NCBI GenBank assembly: GCA_910574195.1
Contig: CAJTBF010000008.1
Span: forward strand, 1 to 64,000
Direction of reading: 5' to 3'
DNA: 64,000 bases
From: Lachnospiraceae bacterium
GTDB lineage: Bacteria; Bacillota; Clostridia; Lachnospirales; Lachnospiraceae
Numbering within the stretch: position 1 is the stretch's first letter; each line of letters begins with the position of its first letter. Positions 26,623 to 34,243 of this stretch are shown here, one piece after another. The notes under the pieces are model-generated. The model did no database searches and was not told where the DNA came from. It saw only the letters and a list, made by a program, of their open reading frames with translations. A program made the translations under genes and the position numbers.

Positions 26623-26660
26623 AAACCGACGGCGGACTTTCCAACTTCCGCCGCCGGTTT
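26623..26660 (-). terminator. GC-rich hairpin after the binding-protein gene
   Basis: AAACCGACGGCGGA pairs with TCCGCCGCCGGTTT (13 bp with one bulge). On the minus strand it follows the binding-protein stop by about 100 bases. It has only a short T run, so partial termination or 3'-end protection of the binding-protein mRNA is likely. Confidence 0.55.
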
Positions 26661-26764
26661 CTAAGCCTGTCAAACCTGTTTCCGTTACTTTTTATGTCCG
26701 GCCCGCGCACCATGCTGCACAAGGCAGACCAGTGCAGTGACCGGGCAATGATTTATTGATTTAT

Positions 26765-28132
26765 TTACTTCAAATTCTCACGCATCTGATCGCTTGCCGA
26801 CTTAATTCCGTCAATCCATGCATCCTCTGTGGTCTCACCGGAAACAAGAGAATTCACCGGATCAAAGAATATGGTACGTACTTCCACACCCGGAATCGGT
26901 TCAAATGCGGCAAAGTTACCCATCGCTGCTTTTGCACCATTGTCATAGATCGAGTAGAACATTACATTGTCTCCCTCCAGCTTATCCGCAATGCCGAGTA
27001 CCGGCTGAATTGCACCGGCTTTTGCAAAAATCTCACATGCCGTATCGCTGTAAAGGAATGCGATAAACTGCTTTGCTCCATCCTGATTCTCTGCCCCGGA
27101 CGGAATCCATGCCTGCTCAAACCAGGTATAGCTATAACTATCTCCGCCGTCCTCTACTGCCGGAAGTGCGGTCATGCCCCATTTGAAACCATCCGCACGG
27201 GGCGCTTCTGCCATTTCACCGACAATCCATGTTCCGTTTGGCATAAAGATGGCCTTATTGTCAAGAACCAGCTGCTGATTCTGCGTGAAATCCTGATCGT
27301 TCGCCTGTGCCGGTGTCGTCGGATTTGTATAGGACGCCAGCTTCGCTACAATATCAAAACAGGTTTTTGCCTCCGGGGTATCCCAGATGCCTTCCTCGTA
27401 ATTAGTCGCCTTATCGAAGAACTCTGCACCGCCTGCGGAATACATCAATGCATAGAAAAATGCGTCAAAATAACCGGTGGTCGGATAGGTAAACAGATAG
27501 ATATCCTCTTTCAGAGCCTTATCTCCCAGTTCCCACATCTCATCCCATGTGGTTGGTACTTCCCATCCCTTGTCTTCCAATAACTGTGCATTGTAGAACA
27601 AGCCGCACGGAGAATAGAACATCGGTGCAAGATACGTTTTGCCATCGCCATACGGATTCGTCAGAGACGTCTCGGTAAATCCACCTGCAATCTTATCGGA
27701 AACCTTCGCATCCTCACCGGGAACCGTCATAGACAGTACATCCGTGATATCCGCAATCAGATTTCCCTTGATAAACTGCTCGGTCAATGCCGCTTCCCGT
27801 CCGGTTGCCAGATGAATCACATCCGGATAGTCATTCCCCTGCATGGAAGGACCGATCACGTCTTCCAGGTTCTTATCCGTCGTCAGCTCCACTTCGATTC
27901 CGGTTTCGGCTGTAAAGGCATCCGCCACCTCTTTCCACATGTCGGAACCGTAAGCAGTTTCAATAGCCGCTACTTTAATGGCACCGCCGCCTGCCTCGTC
28001 TTCCGCCGCTTCCGTGCCGCCGGCATCTTCTGCTTCCCCCGCGTCACCGCTGCCTCCGTTGCCGCCGCAGCCTGCAACAAAGGAAACTACCATCAGCAGA
28101 CATAACAAAATACTGAGTGCTCTCTTTTTCAT
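26765..28132 (-). CDS. Sugar-binding lipoprotein of the GNB/LNB importer
   Basis: 455 aa. Signal peptide with lipobox FVAGC (Cys22), then a long Gly/Glu/Ala-rich acidic tether (to about residue 50) and a family-1 solute-binding fold (GNDYPDVIHLATGRE, LLEDKGWEVPTTWDEMWEL). First gene of the operon binding protein - permeases - small membrane protein - GH112 - NahK. This order matches the bifidobacterial lacto-N-biose pathway logic. The ligand is inferred from that context. Confidence 0.88.
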   Translation of the reverse strand: MKKRALSILLCLLMVVSFVAGCGGNGGSGDAGEAEDAGGTEAAEDEAGGGAIKVAAIETAYGSDMWKEVADAFTAETGIEVELTTDKNLEDVIGPSMQGNDYPDVIHLATGREAALTEQFIKGNLIADITDVLSMTVPGEDAKVSDKIAGGFTETSLTNPYGDGKTYLAPMFYSPCGLFYNAQLLEDKGWEVPTTWDEMWELGDKALKEDIYLFTYPTTGYFDAFFYALMYSAGGAEFFDKATNYEEGIWDTPEAKTCFDIVAKLASYTNPTTPAQANDQDFTQNQQLVLDNKAIFMPNGTWIVGEMAEAPRADGFKWGMTALPAVEDGGDSYSYTWFEQAWIPSGAENQDGAKQFIAFLYSDTACEIFAKAGAIQPVLGIADKLEGDNVMFYSIYDNGAKAAMGNFAAFEPIPGVEVRTIFFDPVNSLVSGETTEDAWIDGIKSASDQMRENLK

Positions 28133-28183
28133 AAACTTCCTCCTTTTGAAATATACCCTTTACTGGTTTTCTGTATATCTTTA

Positions 28184-28211
28184 AGTATATCAGTTTACAA
28201 ATTTGATACAA
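28184..28211 (-). promoter_or_regulatory. Candidate promoter of the GNB/LNB operon
   Basis: Minus-strand TTGTAT (28206-28211), a 16-bp spacer and TATACT (28184-28189). The start point would be about 45 bases before the binding-protein ATG. Confidence 0.5.
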
Positions 28212-28294
28212 TCGCATTATTGCTTCATTTTTTATATATATTGTCTATTTTGGTGTTTTTATCTGATTTTTTCGTATTTTTCTTTCGATTTTTT

Positions 28295-28377
28295 ATATAA
28301 ATTTTCTTTTTCTAAAAAATATTTTTAACGGATTTATTCATTTTTCTTTCTATATTTGATATAAATTTTCTTTTTCT
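28295..28377. repeat. 19-bp direct repeat upstream of the GNB/LNB operon
   Basis: ATATAAATTTTCTTTTTCT occurs exactly at 28295-28313 and 28359-28377, 64 bp apart, about six helical turns. AraC proteins bind direct repeats, and an AraC gene is divergent from this operon, so the pair is a candidate activator site. The DNA is very A/T-rich, which weakens the case. Confidence 0.4.
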
Positions 28378-28414
28378 CTGCGATTTTATTGTTTATTTTC
28401 CTGTTCTACATTAT

Positions 28415-28452
28415 AATAATATTGCTATATTTTTATTTATAGCAATATTATT
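28415..28452. promoter_or_regulatory. Perfect 15-bp inverted repeat in the divergent region
   Basis: AATAATATTGCTATA (28415-28429) and TATAGCAATATTATT (28438-28452) are exact reverse complements with an 8-nt gap. It lies between the divergent binding-protein and AraC genes and could be an operator or a hairpin in the AraC leader. Confidence 0.45.
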
Positions 28453-28504
28453 TAAACATTATAATATGTGGTCCATCACAAAACGATTTTTAATGGGTTG
28501 GATG

Positions 28505-28543
28505 CGTTACAGTTCGCGGCCGGTCAGGCCGTGAATTGTAACG
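28505..28543 (-). repeat. Dispersed palindrome family B, copy 1
   Basis: A 17-bp stem with two mismatches, CGTTACAGTTCGCGGCC / GGCCGTGAATTGTAACG, and a 5-nt loop. The reverse complement matches the copy at 36308-36346, including flanking CATCC. Confidence 0.65.
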
Positions 28544-28624
28544 GTATCTGAATTGTTGCATAAAAATACGTCAACGCCAAAAAGCTTACATTTAGAAATT
28601 GACATAGCAGAAAGGATACACACC

Positions 28625-29470
28625 ATGAGTACAAACCGATATGACTTAAATATTAACGGAAAGGAAAACATCAGGCACGCCGCACGGCTGCTTTATGTCA
28701 GTTCTGCAAAATATAGCGGAGACTGGCACAGCACACTGCACACGCACAACTGTTCCGAATTGTTCTATGTAACCGGAGGTCTGGGGGAATTCCAGATTGA
28801 AGAGCAGATCTACCCGGTTTCTGTAAATGACCTGGTCATTATCAACCCGCATGTCAATCATACCGAGATCAGTCTGAATTCCAATCCACTGGAATACATT
28901 GTGGTAGGGGTAGACGGACTGGAGTTGGAAACCCACGATGAAACAGAAGCATTGTTCCGAATCATCAATTGCCGGTCCTTTCGGGACAAAGTTCTGCTCT
29001 ATCTGACGCAAATGCTCCGGGAGATTGAGGTAAAAGCGCCCGGTTATGAAATCATCTGTCAGGATCTGATGGAAATTTTTGTGATCCTTCTTTTCCGACA
29101 GACCAATTTTTCCACCGCCCTCACCCCGGTAAAAAAGAATACCACCCGTTTATGCACCATGGTCCGCCGCTATATCAACGCCCATTACAAAGAAAATATT
29201 ACCCTGGATTTCCTTGCCGGACTTACGCATGTCAACAAATATTACCTTGTCCATGCTTTCACAAAAGAATATAATATTTCCCCAATCAATTACATGACGG
29301 CCTGCCGCATAGAAGAAGCCAAGCAGCTTCTGAAAAACGACAATTATACCTTATCGTTTGTCAGCCGCATGCTTGGCTTCTCCTCACAAAGTTATTTTTC
29401 CCAGACATTTAAAAAGATCACCGGATTGAGTCCCAGCGCATACCGAAAACGCTTCACTCTCACACATTGA
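28625..29470 (+). CDS. AraC-family regulator with cupin sensor domain (GNB/LNB locus)
   Basis: 281 aa from the ATG at 28625 (AAAGGA site upstream). The N-terminal half is a cupin-like ligand domain (HSTLHTHNCSELFYVTGGLGEFQIEEQIYPVSVNDLVIINPHVNHTE). The C-terminal half is the double helix-turn-helix (ITLDFLAGLTHVNKYYLVHAF, LSFVSRMLGFSSQSYFSQTFKKITGLSPSAYR). It is divergent from the importer operon and probably activates it when the sugar or an intermediate is present. Confidence 0.88.
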   Translation: MSTNRYDLNINGKENIRHAARLLYVSSAKYSGDWHSTLHTHNCSELFYVTGGLGEFQIEEQIYPVSVNDLVIINPHVNHTEISLNSNPLEYIVVGVDGLELETHDETEALFRIINCRSFRDKVLLYLTQMLREIEVKAPGYEIICQDLMEIFVILLFRQTNFSTALTPVKKNTTRLCTMVRRYINAHYKENITLDFLAGLTHVNKYYLVHAFTKEYNISPINYMTACRIEEAKQLLKNDNYTLSFVSRMLGFSSQSYFSQTFKKITGLSPSAYRKRFTLTH

Positions 29471-29471
29471 G

Positions 29472-29496
29472 CAGGAGTACCCTCCCCTCCTGTTTT
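29472..29496 (+). terminator. Short terminator after the AraC gene
   Basis: CAGGAG / CTCCTG stem immediately after the stop codon, followed by TTTT. The stem is only 6 bp. Confidence 0.35.
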
Positions 29497-29554
29497 CCAA
29501 CTTTTCCGGGGGTATTTTCCTTCGCTCTCTCATCGAAAGATGACTCTGCACCTG

Positions 29555-31102
29555 CTATCGATATTCTTCCGGCACCTGCTCCCAGGTTTTCCATGTCTCC
29601 ATGGCTTCCCCAAGCGTCATTCCTTTCCCGATGGCATCTTTTCTTACCGCATTTACCGCCTGAATTTCTTTCATCCTTTCTCCCGTAAGTGTATACCCTT
29701 TCATGGCAAACAGTGTAAGGATCCAGGCCAGCATCGGAATGATACAGAACAGCGTCACCACCACCGGATGCATCCCTTGCGCATAGGGGGTATTGCCGTC
29801 CGGCAATGTCCGAATTCCGATCATGGCTACGGCTGCGCCCACAATGGTGGAGCCCAGAGAACTGACCAGTTTATCCACCAGAGAAAATAAAGTTCCCATA
29901 ATTCCGGGAATATAGCGCCCCGAACGATACGTTTCATAATCCGAGCAGTCTGCCACCATGGGAATGGGCATATCGGCAGTCGCATAGTAAGCCCCGTATC
30001 CGATTCCAAAACAAAGAACAAACAATATTGTATACAGATTCAGAGGCCACAGACGCAGCCGGAACATTTCGCTTCCCGGTTTCCAGAACAGGAGAAGCAT
30101 CAGTACACCCACATACATCACCAGCGCAATCTTCGTATAGCGGACCAGAGACGCTTTTTGCCCCCGTCTCTGAGAAGTCCGTACCGTCAGCAGGAAAAAC
30201 GGCGCGGAACAGACATACCCTACAATCATCATAGGGAGATAGAGTCCGCCGTAATTCCCCATCATAGCACCATACAGCATACAGAGAACCGTCATATTGG
30301 TAGCGATAGAAAAGGCCAGCTTGCAGCCGGCTCCGGCCACCATCAGACGCTGAAGTTCCCGATTGGACTTTAAAATTGCAACATATTCCTTCAGTTTCAC
30401 TTTCTCCTGTGCCCGGCTCACTCCAAAGAACTCCGGTCGGTCTTTTTCCCAGATCCCCATCACCGCCAGACATGTCAACAAAGCCGATACCACGATTGCC
30501 AGCGGAATCATGATATTAAAAAAAGAAGCGCTGTTATATCCTCCCAGCCGTTCTCCGAGAACCGGCGCCAGAAACTGGATCAATCCCATCCCGATCAGAC
30601 TTGCCGCCGTATTGAATACCGTAAACAACGGGCGCTGGTTTGGATCGTTGGTCAGACAGGTCTGCCCCGACCGGGTACAGGCCGTCTGAAACGTATAGCC
30701 AACCACATACAATGCATAGAACAGAACAAAGCAGACATACCGAAGCCACGCCATATCCGCGGAAATGATACGGATGCCAAAATACAGCAGCAAAGAAGAA
30801 ATGAGCATAATTCCGTTTCCCAGCACAATATAGGGACGAAATTTTCCAAATTTTGTGGAAGTCCGGTCAATCATGGCGCCGATCACCGGATCTGTCAAAG
30901 CGTCAAACAGACGCATGACGGTCACCATCGTCGTAGCAAACATCAAAAATAATCCCAGAACGCCGTTGGCATAATAGGCGATAAAATTCATCGTCAGAAT
31001 ATAGTAGACATTGGTGGCCCCATTGTTCATGGGGAACAAAACCAATTGATATAATTTTGCCCGGTTTGTGCTCCCCACAGCCGGAGCTGATTCCTGCTGC
31101 AT
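29555..31102 (-). CDS. GPH-family (MelB-like) sugar:cation symporter
   Basis: 515 aa, about 12 membrane helices. The family signature near the N-terminus, RLFDALTDPVIGAMIDRTSTKFGKFRPYI, is clear. It follows the GH3 and GH2 genes on the same strand and likely brings in the glycosides or disaccharides they act on, driven by Na+ or H+. The ATG at 31102 has GGAGGTGAAAAAGG upstream. Confidence 0.9.
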   Translation of the reverse strand: MQQESAPAVGSTNRAKLYQLVLFPMNNGATNVYYILTMNFIAYYANGVLGLFLMFATTMVTVMRLFDALTDPVIGAMIDRTSTKFGKFRPYIVLGNGIMLISSLLLYFGIRIISADMAWLRYVCFVLFYALYVVGYTFQTACTRSGQTCLTNDPNQRPLFTVFNTAASLIGMGLIQFLAPVLGERLGGYNSASFFNIMIPLAIVVSALLTCLAVMGIWEKDRPEFFGVSRAQEKVKLKEYVAILKSNRELQRLMVAGAGCKLAFSIATNMTVLCMLYGAMMGNYGGLYLPMMIVGYVCSAPFFLLTVRTSQRRGQKASLVRYTKIALVMYVGVLMLLLFWKPGSEMFRLRLWPLNLYTILFVLCFGIGYGAYYATADMPIPMVADCSDYETYRSGRYIPGIMGTLFSLVDKLVSSLGSTIVGAAVAMIGIRTLPDGNTPYAQGMHPVVVTLFCIIPMLAWILTLFAMKGYTLTGERMKEIQAVNAVRKDAIGKGMTLGEAMETWKTWEQVPEEYR

Positions 31103-31128
31103 CCTTTTTCACCTCCCTGATATCACCG

Positions 31129-31208
31129 ACACGAATTGCCAATCTGTTTCATACAGGATAATTTTTCGGCCTGTAATGCAGAAGAATAAAGCGCAGGGCA
31201 ATTCGTGT
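31129..31208. repeat. Intercistronic inverted repeat between GH3 and symporter genes
   Basis: A perfect 12-bp pair, ACACGAATTGCC (31129-31140) and GGCAATTCGTGT (31197-31208), encloses 56 nt in the 114-bp gap. It can form a stem-loop in the mRNA and may tune symporter expression relative to the enzymes. Confidence 0.55.
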
Positions 31209-31216
31209 TGTTCTCT

Positions 31217-34207
31217 TTATTTCCTTCCGACATTCTTCCCCGCCGCTTTATACATCTGATATTCCTTATAAGCTCTGGTTCGCCGAAACCTCCGTTTTTT
31301 CAAAATCCACATCACCAGAGAAACGAAGAACAACAGACTGAACAAAATTGCTCCTATTCGAAGAACGCGGACCAGAAGAATTTCCTGTACCTTTACCCTG
31401 GTGTCCTCTCCCACACCGTTCATCCCGGCCGAGTTGGCAATGGAATACAGATTCTGATGACAGGCTTCCCGCATGGCGGCCACCACCACAGGATCTTTTT
31501 CATATGCTGGCAGCTGTTTTATCACATACGGAAGCATGGCGTCAAATGTAGACACACCTCCGGCCAGGAGCCCGTCCACACCATTGACATAAGTGGTCAA
31601 TACATTGTCGGTAATAATCAGTCCCTGTTTGCCCCACTCTTCCCGCACGATTTTCTGCATCAGCCCCCGATTTCCGCCGGACCAGACGGCGCCCCATCTG
31701 GTGTAAGCCACCATCAATCCGGCGTCCGCCTCTTCCACCGGCGCCTGAAACGCTTTCAGATAAATCTCTCTTGCCGCCTGTTCCGAAAGCCACACCCCAA
31801 GGCCGATCCGATCCTGCTCGCAATCGTTCAATGCAAAATGCTTCATCACAACGAAAATCCCTTTTTCTTCCATGGCCCGCACTTCTTCTTTGGACATTTC
31901 TCCCGAAAGATAGGCGTCCTCCGAATAATATTCAAAATTTCGCCCTCCATAAGGGGTTCTGTGGATGTTATTCCCCGGTCCGTACAGACAGGCGACTCCT
32001 GCCGCCAGACAGTTATTACCGATCACCCGTCCGATCTCATACAAAATTTCCCGGTTAAAGGTGGCCGCCATTACATCCTCCGAAGTAAATGCCGTTGCCA
32101 CAAGCGCTGTTTTCCCTTCCTGATTCCCCGCTTTAAACAAAGACGCAGTCAGCCCCTGCGGTCCATTCTCATCCCGGGTAGCCGGCGCCTGTACGGAAAC
32201 AACCGGCATAGTCCAATGAAAGGAATCCCCAATCAGAGAAACCATCTCGTCAAAGCTCATCTGATCCAGCAGTTCCTCCCATTTTGGATCCTCATAGTCC
32301 AGTCCGATCATATCATACAGCTTTAATCCGTTTTCCGCACCCAGGACCGGCATCTCCGTCTGATCCGATTCGGAAGCTACATACTGCACATCCTGCAGCT
32401 TTGCCCTCAACGCCTTCGTCAGAGTCAATCGAAGAGCTTTCGTCGGAAAAGTCCCCCGCCAGTCACTTCTGGACAAATACGTGATTCTGACGTCTTCCAG
32501 ATCTTTACTCAGGTTAATATCCGAGTCCGAAAGGCGATTTGTGATTGTCGTTCCGTTTTCCGAGACGGCATAGGTTTCTGCATCAAACGTATCGTTGGTC
32601 CAGCGAAATGCCAGACGGCTGTCGCCTTCTGCATCCATGCGCCCTTCTGTATTTTCCGGTGTGTATCCTTTGGCCGCAAGAACCTGATTCACCGCATCAT
32701 GCGCATTTTTTGCCGCCGTCAGATAGTAATCGCCTTCTTCCAGAATATACGTTTCTTCCCCATAGGCGTCATAAGAGGCAAGTTCTCTTTTGTCCACCCA
32801 GATGGTCAATATCTCGGAATCCCCTGGTTCCAAAATCCCGGTTTTTCCAAATCCACACAGAGAAACCGCCGCCTTCTCCACCTTTTGTTCCCGATCATAT
32901 TCTGTATAAGGGGACTGTGCATAAATCTGTACCGTCTCTTTCCCGGACGCTTTCTCACCGGTATTAGTTACCGTCACCTGCACCTCAAACCGGTCCGAAT
33001 CCCGGTGATACGTCACAGACAAATCCGTATACGCAAATTCCGTATAACTTTGACCATACCCAAAGGGGAATGCCACCTCTTCCTGATACGCATAATTCCC
33101 GGCACTACCCTGTCCCGTCACAAAATCTTCATATCTGGTCTCATAGTATTTATATCCGACGTAAATGCCTTCCTGATACGTCATATACGTACTGGCATGA
33201 GAAGGAATGAGTCCCTCTTCATATCCCTCATAGACAATGGGCGTAAAATTTGCCATGGCCGGCGCGGAAAAATTATTGTAGCAATAGGTATCTACCAGCC
33301 TTCCGGAAGGCGTCACATTTCCTGACAGGATTTCTCCCACTGCATCCACACCGGAGATTCCCACATCTCCGATCCACAGACAGGCGTCCACATCGTACAC
33401 ATTGTCTTTTAAAAAATCCACCTGCAGCGGATTTGCCGTATTCAGCAGTACCACAATTTTCTTGATGGTCCCCTTTGCCTTCATAGCGGCAATATTCTTC
33501 ATCATCTCTTTTTCATTTCGATCCAGAGCAAGGTAATTCACATCCGCATATTTCAGATCGGCGCCCTCTCCGCCTACGCGGGAAAATGTCACCAGCGCTA
33601 CATCTCCGTAATCCGCCACAGATTGTTTTACTTCCTCCGTATAGGCGCTCCATGGACACTCCGAAGTGGTCGCTGCTTCCGTCGTGACCATCCCCCCTAC
33701 CTGACGCAGATACTGGGACGCATCTTCCAGGTAAAAATCCCACAGAGTTTCATTGACTCTGAATCCGGAATGCTCCAATGCATCCTTCAACGTGTTCGCC
33801 GCGGACGCATCAATATTCCCGGAACCCGTTCCGCCATATACCAGATTTCCGGAAGAATTGGAAAAACAGCTCACCTTTGCGCCTGCTTGTAGAGGAAGCG
33901 TATTTTCTTCGTTCATAAGAAGCGCCGCGCCCTCCGCCTCTACCTGCCGGCAAAGGGTAAGTCCATATTCTACCATCTCTTCCTCGGCTGCAAAATCCGA
34001 CGCAAAATAAACGGCATCCTCATCCCGGTTTTCCAGGTGGCAAAATGTTCCGCCTACAAAAATAGAAAATGTATTATCAAATATACTGACAACTACTGTT
34101 GCCACAATCAGAATCACTGCCAGCGGTGCGAAAAACCAGGTCAATGCTTTCCACGGTCTGGTTGCCCTGCGCCGCGCCCTTCTGAATTCCTTTTTTCTTA
34201 CATTCAT
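31217..34207 (-). CDS. Membrane-anchored GH3 glycosidase, permuted domain order
   Basis: 996 aa. A basic N-terminus leads into a membrane helix (about residues 22-45). The (alpha/beta)6 domain follows (EAEGAALLMNEENTLPL, GGTGSGNID), then a fibronectin-III-like domain (VTNTGEKASGKETVQIYA), and the TIM barrel comes last (GPGNNIHRTPYGGRNFEYYSED, KHFALNDCEQDR, IITDN with the presumed nucleophile Asp). A second membrane helix (about 949-967) precedes a basic tail. Both ends should be held in the membrane with the catalytic part outside. The ITDN motif differs from the more common SDW. It is unusually long. Substrate unknown; the GH2 partner suggests a beta-linked glycan. Confidence 0.85.
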   Translation of the reverse strand: MNVRKKEFRRARRRATRPWKALTWFFAPLAVILIVATVVVSIFDNTFSIFVGGTFCHLENRDEDAVYFASDFAAEEEMVEYGLTLCRQVEAEGAALLMNEENTLPLQAGAKVSCFSNSSGNLVYGGTGSGNIDASAANTLKDALEHSGFRVNETLWDFYLEDASQYLRQVGGMVTTEAATTSECPWSAYTEEVKQSVADYGDVALVTFSRVGGEGADLKYADVNYLALDRNEKEMMKNIAAMKAKGTIKKIVVLLNTANPLQVDFLKDNVYDVDACLWIGDVGISGVDAVGEILSGNVTPSGRLVDTYCYNNFSAPAMANFTPIVYEGYEEGLIPSHASTYMTYQEGIYVGYKYYETRYEDFVTGQGSAGNYAYQEEVAFPFGYGQSYTEFAYTDLSVTYHRDSDRFEVQVTVTNTGEKASGKETVQIYAQSPYTEYDREQKVEKAAVSLCGFGKTGILEPGDSEILTIWVDKRELASYDAYGEETYILEEGDYYLTAAKNAHDAVNQVLAAKGYTPENTEGRMDAEGDSRLAFRWTNDTFDAETYAVSENGTTITNRLSDSDINLSKDLEDVRITYLSRSDWRGTFPTKALRLTLTKALRAKLQDVQYVASESDQTEMPVLGAENGLKLYDMIGLDYEDPKWEELLDQMSFDEMVSLIGDSFHWTMPVVSVQAPATRDENGPQGLTASLFKAGNQEGKTALVATAFTSEDVMAATFNREILYEIGRVIGNNCLAAGVACLYGPGNNIHRTPYGGRNFEYYSEDAYLSGEMSKEEVRAMEEKGIFVVMKHFALNDCEQDRIGLGVWLSEQAAREIYLKAFQAPVEEADAGLMVAYTRWGAVWSGGNRGLMQKIVREEWGKQGLIITDNVLTTYVNGVDGLLAGGVSTFDAMLPYVIKQLPAYEKDPVVVAAMREACHQNLYSIANSAGMNGVGEDTRVKVQEILLVRVLRIGAILFSLLFFVSLVMWILKKRRFRRTRAYKEYQMYKAAGKNVGRK

Positions 34208-34243
34208 CTCTTTCTTTTTCCTCCCTGCTATTGTGTCCGGACT

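Noticed and set aside
30028-30473. Several long frames opposite the GPH symporter
   Set aside because: Shadows of the high-GC third positions of the real gene; no start signals or family match.
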